A stretch of 64,000 nt of DNA from Cordilura impudica (taxonomy: Eukaryota; Arthropoda; Insecta; Diptera; Scathophagidae). Every line of letters starts with the position of its first letter. Position 1 is the first letter of the stretch. Shown here piece by piece: positions 21,534-33,609 of the stretch. The stretch is from assembly GCA_963682025.1 (NCBI GenBank), contig OY821518.1:229853848-229917847 (forward strand). The letters are read 5' to 3'. Below the pieces are notes generated by a model, which worked only from the letters and a program-made list of their open reading frames with translations, ran no database searches and was not told the DNA's origin. The position numbers and the translations under genes were made by a program.

Positions 21534-22210
21534 ACTCTTTCTTTAAACTGTACATACTCTCTGTCTGTCTGTCTGTCTATCTGTCGTGGGTTAACCCCAT
21601 TCCCCTTTATCCAATTGATCTGAAACTTGGCCCATAATCTTGGTGTGAGTACAGATTGATTTTGGGTTAGTCACGCATGTCACGCATGTCACGCATAGTC
21701 ACGGAGTGATGTAAGTGTCATTTCCCCTCATCCGATCAATCTGAAACATGCTATGAAAAAAGATTAACTTTTACTAAGTCACACACAGTCACGCATGGTC
21801 ACGGAGATATTTAAAACGGATTTCCCCTCATCCAATCAATCTGAAACTTGGTCGATATACTTGAGTAAAGAAAGATTAACTTCGACATATTCACGCACAG
21901 TCACGGAGAGATTAAAAATCCATTTCCCCTCATCCGAGCGATCTGAAACTTTGTACATAGACTTGTTGTGACCAAAAATTAATTTTAAGATAGTCACACA
22001 CAGTCACGCATAGTCACGTGCAGTCACGGAGTGCTTTAAACCTCATTTCCCCTCATCCGATCGATCTGAAACTTTGTCCATAGACTTGTTGTGACCAAAG
22101 ATTAATTTTAAAATAGTCACGTAAAGTCGCGCACAGTCACGGAGAGATTCAAAACTCATATGCATAAGCAAAGAAAGAGTTTTAATAAAAACTTTGTTTT
22201 TATTGGTTAG
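21534..22210. repeat. Minisatellite-bearing insertion in Tc1-A copy 2
   Basis: After a (GTCT)n stretch, about five degenerate units of 100-124 bp follow. Each begins near TTTCCCCTCATCCGATCGAT then CTGAAACTTTG and ends with clustered AGTCACGCA / AGTCACGGAG octamers. The segment is absent at the matching place in Tc1-A copy 1. Inverted ACTCTTTCTTT motifs lie near both ends (21534 and 22170-22181), with TTAA outside. One diverged unit occurs within the fold-back element at 41787-42503. Confidence 0.7.
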
Positions 22211-22406
22211 ATTATTTAAATAAATAAAACATAAAAATTTTTTAATTAATAAAATAATTTTTAATTTGTTGATCCAATTTTTTTTTTGGTATTGACCGTT
22301 CAAGTCGTAATTTGCTAACAGTTTCCATTGTATTATCACCCACTGTAGGTATATAGACCCTGAATATAGGAGTTTGAAGTTTGGAAATAACTCTAAAACA
22401 ATGACA

Positions 22407-22958
22407 ACAAGTAAGACAATTATGGTCGGTCTAGAAGATACCGTATACCCCGCGTTTAGAGAAATGGTCTTAGGTTAAACTAATTGGATATAGAATATAA
22501 AAATAATACAAATTAGAACTGAAAAAGTTCATATCGGATGCTATATTTATATGGGGACTATGTTAAAGATGAACCGATCCTGACCATGTTTGGTAAAGCC
22601 ACTTATTTTTTGCAAAAACACATACAAACCAAATTTGAGAAAAATCTGTACGGTATTTGTGTTTTTTTTATAGATATAAGTTTAAGTCGGGAATCAGCGT
22701 TGTATGGGGGATATTAAAAAGAATTGTCCTATAGAGTTTGTTTTTGGACTACTGTTCAATGGATCTTATCAATGCGTTAATATTTGCGATATGGTGTTTG
22801 TTTAGAAGGTTTACATGTAGACACCAGGCGGACAGATGGATAAACGGGCAGATGGACAGATAAACAGATCAATCGACGGGCATTGCTAAATCGATTCAGA
22901 AAATAATTCTGAGGTGATTTTTATAATGAAATATAATACACATAGTGATATAGGGTAC
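22407..22958 (-). mobile_element. HINE family A copy A5, decayed
   Basis: Minus orientation, from ACAAGTAAGACAATTATGGT at the 3' end to CATAGTGATATAGGGTAC at the 5' end. The hairpin is reduced to one arm, and the GTCY tract survives as GGCGGACAGATGGATAAACG. More diverged than A6-A8. Confidence 0.7.
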
Positions 22959-25373
22959 AAAAATTGAATTAAGAGTCCGTTTCTCGGCTGCAGAAAAATA
23001 TAGAAATTTCTTTGTTTCCCCAAAAGAGTTAAAAATTATTCGAAAAGGAAATCCCATTTGAGTCATATAGGACTCCATGTTCGGAATTAGGTTAACGTTA
23101 GTTGTTTTAAATAAAAATGCATTATTATTGTACTTGAAAATGTTTAAAATATATTGATTTCTTTTTAACTATTATGCTTCAAAATCTTTGCGGCAAAAAT
23201 TTTACTGGCCAAACATTTGTTTGTATAAATGAAACGATTTTTTATGCATCTTAAGATGAAGAAGACATTTATACCATGGCGCCTTATTCTTGTAGACGTA
23301 TTTTGTAAACAATCTTCATCCATATTTTCTTGGTAGAGACACATATCAAAATAGTTCATGTATTCTCGAATATTGAGATTTAAAAGTTTGACATATGTGT
23401 GAAAGTGCGTCTTACTTAGGAACCGAATAAACTTAACCAAATATTTAACAACAAAAGATATTTTCAATTGAGTCTTATACCTATGTATATGAATTTAGGT
23501 ACAAAGTACTATATATTTTGTTTGTGTAAATTACCTGTTGCTGAAAAATATTCCAAACGCCAGGCATTCACCCACAGTTATGTGAGTATGACAAACAATA
23601 ACAATTAATTGACTTGATGTGTTGGTTGGTTTCAGTTGAAAAGTCAGCAGAAAATAACACTCTTATTTTCACTGTAATTTCACAAGAACACCACGTAACA
23701 ATAGCACCACACGATTTGAGCAAATTGAAAAAAAAAAAAAAAACACCGACAAATGAGTAAAAATTTTATTGACTTTACTTTATTCTAAATACTTAATTAA
23801 GTACGAGTATACATATTAGAAATAAATATGTAGATGTATGTTAATTTTTGTATTGATACCAATAAATAGAAAATTTCACTATCTATTCGCCTGGTATTCG
23901 TATGATAATGTCGTACACTAATTCATTCATTCACTTCAATTCACGTAAATATTAATTACTTCATCATTTATTTTTATATTTTATTATTTACTTTTATTTT
24001 TCTTATGTTTAAGTGTTGTTTTCTATATTCTATGTAGACGAACAACACATCATATTTTTTATATTTTATTTTATTGGGTTGACATCAGCCACTGCCACTT
24101 CTCCTCGAACGTAATTATAATAAAAATAATAATAATATCGGCTATGATGATGTTGAAAAATATTAAAAAAAACAACAACACGGAGCAAAAAAAAAATAAA
24201 TAATATAAAAGGAGACAGACAACAAGTACAGATACACGAATACACGAGGCAAATAGCGATCAATTTAATTTCAGTTGATTCGTATTATTTTGTATATTCT
24301 TTTTTGCCAAAGAATCTTCGGAACACAAAAGTATTTTGTGTTGTTATTAATTTATTTTTTTTAAAGAAACTCGCTCAACGAGTCTCCGACTAGAACTGAT
24401 TGTCTAGAAAATATCGGCGTATGAAATTTGCTCAGATAGCCAAGTCAAATGGTTGATGAGCTAAAGCAACTGCTGGTTCATTCGTTCGTTCGATGTGAGT
24501 GTTCCGCTCGCACACCTTGTTTTTGTTTGACTAGTGTTAAATAAGAAGTATCAAGGTATTTTTACGCTCCCCAAATAAGCTTTTTTTTTGTTTTTGCTGA
24601 TTACCACTTGCTTAATAATAATTGCAGCATACCCCATTGGAAACACTTACTTACACTTGACTTGAAACGTTTCGAAATAATTAAAATTATTTAAAATAAC
24701 GATACAAACTTCTTACATTTTGATTTTATAAAAAATAATACTTTTTTTTAACCAAATTTAATTTACATTTTTGTATTCATTGTGCACCGTAGGAATTTTT
24801 AATATTTACATTTTTAACAAGCTAATTTGTGTTGAAAAAAAAAAATAATAAAATTATTGATACGCTCTGTGATTTAGCAGGACAAAATAAGTTTAGTATC
24901 ATAAATATATTATGTGGGTCTGAAATTTGTAGACATACAGTCAAGCAAAGCTATTGCTTCGGGTTTACCAACATTTCTGCTATAACTAACAAAAATAGAT
25001 TAATTCTTATATTCCTAAAGTTATTGAATCAAAATAAGTTTAAAAAAACTATGCCATTATTTTTGCTAGCACACTGGAGCAAAATTCCTAAAGTTACAAA
25101 ATAATTTTCTAATTTTTCTATTTTTGAGATCGCTAGATATAAAAAAAAAGGATTTAAAACTGATATTAAATTATATTTTGGTGCATATATATTTTGTGCA
25201 TATATAAGTTCGTCATTCCGCCTATAACGCATCGAAGAAAAGAATCCATCTGTCCGTCTGTCTGCGGAAATCACGATACATTTACATTTTCTTAAAAAAT
25301 TGCCATTTTTTAAAAAGTATTTTTTTTAAAGTATCTTTTCTTAAAAAAGTACATTTTGTTAAGAAAGAATTTT
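22959..25373. other. Longest stretch without clear transposons; no supported gene
   Basis: About 2.4 kb, AT-rich, with open frames (for example 23165-23467 minus, 100 codons) that match no family I recognise. The part around 24360-24545 has more balanced composition. A HINE-B-like 5' fragment with GTCCGTCTGTCTGCGGAAAT lies at about 25130-25275. This is the best candidate for unique host sequence in the window, but no exon, promoter or RNA can be supported. Confidence 0.35.
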
Positions 25374-26950
25374 TATACCCTCCACTCCAGTGTGCAGACG
25401 GTATATATAAGTTGGTCATTCCGTTTGTAATAATTAGAAAAAAAAATTTGGACCCCATAAAATATATATATTTGTGATCCTTATAACAACCGGAGTTGAT
25501 ATAGCGATATCCGTCTGTCCGTCTGTGGAAATTACAATGACGGCATCAATCGGGCAGCTAGGATTCTCGTTGACATAAAAAATTATTCACTAAGTTTGCT
25601 ATTCAAAATCGTCCAAATCGGTCGATTAGGGCGCGAGATTTGAATAAAGAACTAAAAAAAGTCTTGAAAAAATATAATTTTCTATGTTGTTCTTGTCACG
25701 ATCACGCCCTCAATAAGATAGCTAATGTGATAAATTTTAGTGAGAATGATTCACCAAATTCATGGCAAGATTTCTATTTTAAAAATCATTAAAATCGGTG
25801 AAACAGGTCCAGGGAAATCTCTGAAAAATTAAAAAAAAAAATGAAAAACATGATGTTTCTATATTGTTTTTGTTGTTATTCTAAATGTTGCATTTTTGTC
25901 ATAGCTGGACTTGTTGTTTTTGTGGTCGTTGTGGTAATAATATAATAAAAACAAACCCTTTGTAAATTTTTTTATCAACTCTGGTAGAAAAATTTAAAAG
26001 TTTCCATTGTTTTGGCATCACTAAAAAAATTTACTAGATCATTTCTGTCATTGCCACGAGCCTGCCTGCAAAATTTCAGATCGAGTGGGTCAGGGGAAAG
26101 TGGTTAAAATCGATCCAAAATTTGTTCGACAAGCAGACACTACGAGTTAATATAAAGGGAGTAAAAATTCACCAACATCTGAAGCAAATAATGCTAAAAT
26201 ACCTAGTTGTTAATAAAAAAAACAATGTAAATTTAACAAAAAAAATTTTGTATATTAATTTATTTAAAGAAAAAAACACAAAAATAACGTTTGATGTTAT
26301 ATTTTTTGTGTGTAATATTTACATAAACATACATACACATATTAAATACAAATAATATACATATATTATATATATGTATGTATGTATACCCATAGTAACT
26401 GCATGTTAGAAATAAATCGGTATATTATTTTATTTACATAAAATTCTGCAATATTTTGTTGTGGGGAAAATACATTTCTTTTGTATTAAGAGAGTGTCAC
26501 TTCATTTTGCTCAGCGTGACTATGCCGCAGTAGATGGCGCCACAATTTTTGTTCTAATTAGCTTTGCAATAGTTATTTCTATTTTAACATGAATGTCAAT
26601 ATTCTCAACTAGATATCATACAGAACAATGTTGAGAGTATACGCGGGCTGGTCTTTTATTTCATACGTTTTTTCATTATTCTCCTACAAATATGAACATA
26701 AGTTTGGCATTACTTTTTGTTGTCTATAAAATAGAGTTACCGAGTTCATCAATGAGTTTTTTTGCTTTCAAAACAGTTCTACATAGTTATATTGAACTAT
26801 TATTCTGCTTTACCTACAAAATATCTGATTGCGATTACATCTAAGTTTTAAAAATTGTTTATAATTACTAAAGCATTATTATTCACATAAATAAATACAA
26901 AATTGCATTTTTTAAATTTTCCATTCAAATTTAAGAAAATATAAATTCTA

Positions 26951-27777
26951 ACAAGTAAGAAAATTATAGTCGGTCTAGACCGACTATACGATACCCTATA
27001 CCATGCGTTTAGAGACCCTATCTCTCAGGCCCAACTAACGGGATATAGAAAATAAACATAAACCAAATTTGAGTGGGATTTTTATTAATTTTTTCGGCTG
27101 CAGATATGAAAAAGTTCATATCGGATGCTATATCTATATGGGGACTATGCCCAAAAATGGACCGATCCTGACCATGTTTGGTAAAGTCTCTTGTATTTTG
27201 CAAAAGTATATACAAACAAAATTTGAGAAGAATCAGTGCAATATTTTTGTTTTTTGATAGATTTAAGTGAAGATCGGGAAGCAGCTCTATATGGGGCCTA
27301 TGACTAAGAGTTGTCCAATAGGGATCATTTTTGGACTACTGATTAATGGATGTAATGTATACATACAAACCCAATTTGACTAAGATTTGTATGATAATTT
27401 GGATCTTATGGCAATATATGTTGATTTCATAGGGGTCATTTGTATGGGGGCTAGGTCTGAACATGGACCGATTCTCACCAATTTCAATAGCGTTCATCCC
27501 ATGGCCGATAAAAGATCAAATACCAAATTTCGTCAAAATATATTCTTATTTGCGACCTGCAGTTTGATTACAAGCTTTACATGGACACACAGACGGACGG
27601 ACGGACGGACGGACGGACGGACGGACGGACGGACGGACGGACATCATTAAATCGAATCAGATAGTGATTCTGATTCGATCGGTATAATTAAACATGGGTG
27701 TAGGTCAAATATTTGTGGTTGTTACAAACAGCAGCACAAAGTCATTATACCCAAACCACATAGTGGTATAGGGTATA
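26951..27777 (-). mobile_element. HINE family A copy A6 (inside B1)
   Basis: A complete copy: 3' terminus CTTACTTGT, perfect 20-bp palindrome TAGTCGGTCT/AGACCGACTA, sub-terminal repeats GGTATAGGGTATCG and GTGGTATAGGGTATA, and an expanded pure (GGAC)n tract at about 27590-27641. B2 at 55425 gives the empty site. Comparison shows two extra T residues at the junction, consistent with T-T insertion. Confidence 0.85.
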
Positions 27778-28491
27778 AAAACTGGAATTAAAATTTCCAA
27801 TTATAAATTAGAAAATATTAATTGAATTTCACAAAATCATATCAAAACGTCGGAAATAATAATTTTAAATTTAGAAGACATTAATTGCATCTTTAATATA
27901 TAAATTTTATTCGTTAAACACAAATTGAAATTCCAAAAAAAAAAAACACCAAATATGTTTACATTTAAAAAATTTTTACATTTAAAAAAAATATTTCCGT
28001 TCAGGAGAAATTAATAACTTTTCAGTACCGCGATTCAGTAACTTCTTTTAACGATAGTCGAAACGTTAAACAAAGAAAATTGCAAAATTATCAGGAAAAT
28101 TTTTAAACGATATTCGTTATTGTTAAAGTCAGCTGTTGTTGTTATCTAAACGACAACCATTTTTGTGTTGTTTATTCAATCGATAAAAACTTAAATTTTT
28201 AGGTTGAAATGTCGTCATACATAAATAAAAATCATAAAATAGTGAAAATATTTTGCTTTTATTAAAAAACTTTTTTATATACATATATAAATAAAAAAAT
28301 TAAATAGCATATTCAATTCATTATTTCATTTTCAAATCAATAAACAGAAATATTAGTAAACAAAATAAATATAATAAACATAAACATAAAATCATCCTGT
28401 CAAACACGAAGAAATTTGGTTTTTTTCAATTCTTTGTATTTTTCGCTTATTTTGACAGAGATGCCACTCGTTTACAATTTAAATAAATAGA

Positions 28492-29295
28492 ACAAGTAAG
28501 AAAATTATAGTCGGTCTAGACCGACTATACGATACCCTATACCATGCGTTTAGAAACCCTATCTCTTAGGCCCAACTAACTGAACATAGAAAATAAGCAA
28601 AAACCAAATTTGAGTGGGATTTTTATTAATTTTTTTGGCTGCAGATATAAAAAAGTTCATATCGGATGCTATATCTATAAAGGGGCTAGGTCCAAAAATG
28701 GACCGATCCTGATCATGTTTGGTAAAGTCTCTTGTATTTTGCAAAAATATGTACAAACAAAATTTGAGAAGAATCAGTGCAATATTTTTGTTTTTTAATT
28801 GATTTAACTGAAGATCGGGAAGCAGCTCTATATGGGGTCAAAGGGATCATTTTTGGACTACTCATTAGTGGATGTAATGAACGCATACAAACCCAATTTG
28901 CGTAAGATCTATATGACAATTTGGATCTTATGGCAATTTATGTCGATTTCATATGGGTAATTTGTATGGGGGCTAGGTCTGAACATGGACCGATTCTCAC
29001 CAATTTCAATAGCGTTCATCCCATGGCCGATAAAAGCTTACATACCAAATTTCATCAAAATATATTCATATTTGCGACCTGCAGTTTGATTACAAGCTTT
29101 ACATGGACACACAGACGGACGGACGGACGGACGGACGGACGGACGGACGGACGGACGGACATTGTTAAATCAATTCAGAAAGTGATTCTGATTCGATCGG
29201 TATAATTAAAGATGGGTCTAGGTCAAATATTTTTGGGTGTTACAAACAGCAGCACAAAGTCATTATACCCAAACCACATAGTGGTATAGAGTATA
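28492..29295 (-). mobile_element. HINE family A copy A7 (inside B1)
   Basis: A complete copy nearly identical in plan to A6, with an expanded (GGAC)n tract at about 29115-29160 and an intact 20-bp palindrome. A plus-strand frame across it (28921-29205) encodes an Arg-Thr-Asp-Gly run from the tract and is not a gene. B2 near 56085 gives the approximate empty site. Confidence 0.85.
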
Positions 29296-30077
29296 AAAAT
29301 AGATTTGTCGACTGTCGTTAAGATGTATGTACTTAGTGAATCACTTAATCCTTAGTGCAAACAACAATAGCTGTCGATATATTTTGCGATTGTCGGTTCG
29401 TTGAAATTTACAGAATCGCACTACAGAAAACATTAATTTTAATTCAATGAATTTTAGAAAACCTCAAATGATATTTAAGAATTGCGAACATAAAAATTGT
29501 TACATAAATAAACGCAATTTGATGAGAATGTTATTTATATATTATTTTTCACAATTTTTTTTGGATGAATGTTTGAAGTTTTTCAGAAAATAAAGATAAC
29601 AAATTATTTTATTTAAAATGTTTGGGACATTTGGTTTTTTGCGTTTGGCATCCCTAATTTGAAATTTATTATTATAAATTTATTCTCTATGTTTTCCAAA
29701 TATGGTAATGTTTTAATAAAAAAGTTGAGATAGCCTTTTTTTTTGGTTATTATTTTGTTACTTCATCCGACCTATATGGCCGCAATGAAAAAATATTTCG
29801 CCAGTTAAAAAAAACTATACAGCCATATCCAATTAGCACGATTTAATGCATATAGCCACCCTACACAACCATTACCTTTGCAATGGAGGTTAGGGCGAGC
29901 TATTTAATTAGCAAAAACTAAATTAAACGCGAAGTTATGTCATATAACCGGAAACGCATGCATATAGGAAACGCGTGCATATTTTTCCAATATTTTGTTT
30001 ACATTTATTATCAATACTCAAACCGAGGTGGAGGGTATCAAAGATTCGACATAGTCGAATTTATCAGTCTTACTTGT

Positions 30078-30345
30078 TTTAAGTACCTTTTTTTAAAAAG
30101 TATATTTTTTTAAAGCAATAATTTTTAAAAAAAAGTACCTTTTTATAAAAAAAATGCCTTTTTTGAATAAGAAACTATAATTAAAACTGGCCATAATCTA
30201 AAGTTTCAGTATCGGCAACAGTTTTAAAGTGGTAGGCATACCCAACATTGGTTGTAATATTGAGTTTAAGACGCTGGTGGATGGAATCAAAAATTCGCAC
30301 TTCTTTTGTTGTTGTTGTTGATATTTTTGGGTAATATAAATAAAG
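30078..30345. other. Low-complexity A/T runs
   Basis: Repeats of AAAAAGTACCTTTTTT type, continuous with similar sequence left of B1 (25280-25370). B1 therefore inserted into this low-complexity tract. A (GTT)n stretch lies near 30308. Confidence 0.5.
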
Positions 30346-31641
30346 GGTCCGCCAAATAACTTTATTTTATTTGAAAATGCTATAAAAAAAACTACTGAAT
30401 ATTATCTCAAATTTCTCTTTTTTATTTGAAAGTAAAATCCTTCCGGTTAATAATGGAAAATAATTTCATTCAAATGGCTGCCTCGGCTGGCCATGCAGTA
30501 GCCTACACGATCGGTCCAATTTTTAAGCACATTATCGATTGGGTGCAGCTGTATTTCAACGATGGCTTCACAAATATTGTCCTTTAAAGCGTCAATTGTC
30601 TCTGGCTTGTTGGCGTAACACTTATCTTTGAGGGCACCCCACAAATAATGGTCCAACGGTGTCAAATCGCAGCTCCGAGGTGGCCAAACGACATCAGCTC
30701 TGCGGCTGATAATGCGATCTTCAAAAACAGGGCGCAAAACATCGAGTGTAGCTTCGGCTGTGTGGCACGTAGCGCCGTCCTGTTGAAACCAAATGTTGCC
30801 AATATCCTCCTCTTCAATTTTTGTGAACAAAAATTCGTTCAACATGGCCCAATAACGATCGCCATTGACTCTAACGGCCACTGCTTGCTCATTTTCGAAG
30901 AAAAATGTCCCAATTATGCCTCTGGACCAAAATCCGCACCAAACAGTGACTCGTTTTGGGTGTATCGGCTTTTCAATGTATGCGTGCGGGTTTTCTGTGC
31001 CCCAAATGCGACAATTTTGCTTGTTTACATACCCGCCAAGATCAAAATGAGCTTCATCTGAAAAGATGATTTTTTTTGGCAAATTCGGCATCTTCTGTAA
31101 GTCGATCGCAGGTCCACTTAGCGAAGCGAAAACGCATTGGATGGTCAGTTGGCTTCAACTCCTGAACCAATTGGACTTTGTATGGCGTCATACCAAGGTC
31201 TTTAAGCAAAATTCGTCTCAATGATGCCTCCGAAATATTCTATTCTTGAGAACGACGGTGAATTGACGGTGATGGCGCTTCACGCACACTTTCTGCCACA
31301 GCAGCAATATTCTCGGGTGTACGCACTGTTTTTGGCTTTTCACGCTTTGGTTTATCGATGAGGATGCCAGTTTCTTTCACTTTTTTTCACAAGATAACGA
31401 ACATACGGAGCTGACGATGCTTCTCTTCTTCCAAAATCCGTACGCAATTTTCGCACACATTTTGCAACATTGCCATGATTTTCAAAGTAATGTCACAATA
31501 TTTCCCAGCGTTGTTCAAGCGTATACACAACCATATTCGTTCAGCGGAAGGATAAAACTATTTATCTGTCAAATCAGACATGAGCTGAGTGTTACCACTC
31601 ACGAAATATGCACTAGTTGAAAAAAAAACGTTAGATGGCGG
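30346..31641 (-). mobile_element. DD41D mariner-like (rosa-like) element
   Basis: About 1.3 kb around a nearly complete transposase. Putative ends are GGGTCCGCCAAATAAC on the left and GTTAGATGGCGGA on the right; the inverted match is imperfect (TCCGCCA). The limits are therefore approximate, while the coding part is clear. Confidence 0.7.
30447..31534 (-). pseudogene. DD41D transposase (Tc1/mariner superfamily)
   Basis: About 362 codons from an ATG at 31534 (MVVYTLEQRWEILRHYFENH). It continues with VAKCVRKLRTDFGRREASSA, then IFSDEAHFDLGGYVNKQNCR (first catalytic Asp), WFQQDGATCHTAEATLDVL (second) and RSCDLTPLDHYLWGALKD (third), ending SRGSHLNEIIFHY. There are 41 residues between the second and third Asp, which defines the DD41D group (rosa-like). 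Only two lesions are obvious: a TAG at 31240-31242 and a one-base change in a T8 homopolymer at about 31070-31078. It is otherwise well preserved, suggesting recent activity. Confidence 0.85.
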
Positions 31642-31756
31642 AAAATTATTAAAATATATTTTTTAATAAAACTATTATCTATATATACTTTTAGCTTTAG
31701 ACAATGAAATGTTTATATCGATTAACGAAAAAAGTTATTTAACAAATTAGGTAACA

Positions 31757-32720
31757 TGTAAGTGTTTGACAGGCAAAGTCGTTTCTCCCCGCAGCTCTGA
31801 GAAGTGCCTTCGCAGGTTTCTCCCCGTAGTTTAGAGAAGTGCCTTCGCAGGTTTCTGCCCGCAGTCCAGAGAAGTGCCTACGCAGGTTTCTCTCCGCAGT
31901 TCAGAGAAGTGCCCTCGCAGGTTTCTCCCCGCAGTTTAGAGAAGTGCCTACGCAGGTTTCTCCTCACAGTTCAGAGAAGTGCCTGCGCAGGTTTCTCCCC
32001 GCAGTTCAGAGAAGTGCCTTCGAAGGTTTCTCCCTGCAGTTTAGAGAAGTGCCTTCGCAGGTTTCTCGCCGCAGTTTAGAGAAGTGCCTACGCAGGTTTC
32101 TCTCCGCAAATTAAGGAAGTGCCTACGCATGTTTCTCCCACGTGATCAAACGAAGTGCCCCCGCAGTTCAGAGAAGTGCCTTCGCAGGTTTCTCGCCGCA
32201 GTTTAGAGAAGTGCCTACGCAGGTTTCTCTCCGCAAATTAAGGAAGTGCCTACGCATGTTTCTCCCACGTGATCAAACGAAGTGCCCCCGCAGTTTAGAG
32301 AAGTACCTTCGCAGGTTTCTCCCCGCGGTTTAGAGAAGTGCTTACGCAGGTCTCTCTCGCACGATTTAACGAAGTACCTACGTTGGTTTGTCTCCGCAGT
32401 TAGAGAAGTGTCTCCACCAGATTTCTCTATACCACACGACAAGGGTCCGTGCTTTTGACAACGAAAAAAATGCCTACTCCAGGTTGCTCTCCCACTCCCA
32501 GGAAGAGTACCAACCAATCACTATATTTGCTCAAAGTTTGAATTACCAATATTAGTGTACACCAGTAATTATAATAAGAAATAAAATAAATAAGCCACGA
32601 TACTTTAAATATAGAAAGAACTCGTTTTATTCCTCTCCGTCTCGTGCAAGAATATTAATTTCTGCAACGACCCTGGCCCCCGCGAGCTTTATCTTAGCAA
32701 CCGGAGGAAAACTCGTTGTT
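31757..32720 (+). mobile_element. Candidate solo LTR with an internal minisatellite
   Basis: Begins TGTAAGTG and ends TTGTTACA, giving TG...CA ends. AATAAA signals near 32580 are followed by about 130 bp of more GC-rich, R/U5-like sequence. No primer-binding site, gag or pol follows, so it would be a solo LTR (BEL-like or gypsy-like). A target duplication is not clean (AACA versus AACG), which keeps this tentative. Confidence 0.4.
31779..32410 (+). repeat. 35-bp minisatellite, about 17-18 units
   Basis: Unit GTTTCTCCCCGCAGTTTAGA then GAAGTGCCTTCGCAG, 35 bp, with 1-5 differences per unit. A larger block with variant units (CGCAAATTAAGGAAGTGCC, CCACGTGATCAAACGAAGTG) is repeated at about 32106-32163 and 32227-32292, showing higher-order duplication of about 121 bp. 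Because 35 is not a multiple of 3, each frame cycles through all phases and stays open. The ORFs there (31804-32114, 32142-32333, 32215-32517) are by-products. Confidence 0.9.
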
Positions 32721-33379
32721 ACAAACGTCCTTTAGTTTTGGCAAACTTCGTAAGATTGATAAACATCTTCAGAACACTCATTTTCACTCCTTATTTTGAA
32801 ATGAAATGAAAATAAAAAAATGTGCCCAAATTAGGTAAACAACATAAACTGTCCAATTCACGATTTATCGAGAACTGCATCATCAGCTTATTACGTTCAG
32901 TATCAATTTGTTCTAGTTATCGTAGAAAAATTTATGGAGAACAACTTTGTTACTTCTAACTGGGCTAGCTCAAATTAAAAGGCCAAATTTGCCTCAAAAA
33001 AAAATTTTTTTTTAATTTTTTCCTCACAGCTTTGATAGATATATAAATTATTCAGGTTTCTTCAGGAACAGTAATATAGAATTGGAAATATGCGAAAGTA
33101 ATTTTCTTCGATTATCAAAGAAATGTATGGCGATGTTACAACTAAATCAAATCTTACCAGAGAATTGTAATTATATGGTTTATCTTCGTAATTTATTACC
33201 GATGTGGAAAAAGAAAAACTATAGAAAATTTTCCACATTAAAGTTTTTTCATTTGAAAACAAATCCAATTTTCATAATATACAATTTTTTATAGACAATT
33301 CATCATGTTTTGATTAATTCTCCATTTTTTTGTTCAGTTTAGAAATTTTAAGCCTTTTAAATATATTTTCTATTAACTA
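32721..33379. other. Gap with no supported gene
   Basis: AT-rich. A 12-bp CAAATTAGGTAA occurs at about 31743 and again at 32825, on either side of the candidate LTR, possibly by chance. The frame at 33082-33294 (70 codons) matches nothing known to me. Confidence 0.4.
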
Positions 33380-33609
33380 CACTAGTCGGCTTAATTATTA
33401 TGACAAAAACAAAATGATGCATTTTTGTATTCAATTTTTTGTTGTCTTTATAGAATATAATTATATTTTTTTTTGTTTTGTTTAGATATAGCTAATATAA
33501 ACTAAAAAAATAACTCAATCGAGTTTCTTTCATTTAAAATTAAAAAGATATGAATTTTGAGGTGTTGGCATAAGTATTTTGACAACTTATTATTATTAAA
33601 AAAAGAAGC

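Larger units (their letters stand above)
18042..22345 (+). mobile_element. Tc1-A copy 2 with both TIRs and nested insertions
   Basis: The left terminus CAGTGGGAGACAATACATTG continues to GAAACTGTTA, and the right terminus is its inverted copy (ending TATTATCACCCACTG), over about 35 bp. TA lies outside both ends (18040-18041 and 22346-22347). The interior carries Tc1 transposase fragments, a TTAA element (19356-19958), HINE-A copy A4 (20671-21356) and a minisatellite insertion (about 21534-22210). Comparison with copy 1 at the start of the window confirms the last insertion point. Confidence 0.75.
25374..30077 (+). mobile_element. HINE family B copy B1, with two HINE-A insertions
   Basis: Starts TATACCCTCCACTCCAGTGT; ends GTGGAGGGTATCAAAG, then the hairpin TTCGACATAGTCGAA and CTTACTTGT. 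The sub-terminal TATACCCTCCAC / GTGGAGGGTAT pair, the GTCCGTCTGTCCGTCTG tract near the 5' side (25510) and the 3' hairpin give the DINE-1/HINE plan at large size. Without A6 and A7 it is about 3.07 kb, collinear with B2 (53875-56972). No open frame is shared by the copies as a credible protein, so it is non-autonomous. Confidence 0.75.

Noticed and set aside
24360..24545. Possible promoter region with heat-shock-element-like GAANNTTC sequence
   Set aside because: Only two of the needed pentamer units are present and no gene lies next to it.
27588..29160. GGAC tandem arrays as a possible CRISPR-like array
   Set aside because: Simple 4-bp microsatellite without spacers, in a eukaryotic transposon.
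27387..29205. Open frames with long Arg-Thr-Asp-Gly repeats (27387-27650, 28921-29205)
   Set aside because: They arise from the (GGAC)n tract of HINE-A. The same frame appears in every young copy because of shared DNA, not a shared gene.
30648..31061. Plus-strand 137-codon frame
   Set aside because: Antisense shadow of the DD41D transposase.
31804..32517. Overlapping open frames encoding repeated Ser-Arg-Ser-Leu-Glu-Lys-type peptides
   Set aside because: They are by-products of a 35-bp minisatellite whose unit lacks stops in several phases; no start context or family match.
31743..32836. CAAATTAGGTAA on both sides of the candidate LTR as a 12-bp target duplication
   Set aside because: The right copy lies about 105 bp beyond the LTR end; LTR elements make 4-6 bp duplications, so this is probably chance.
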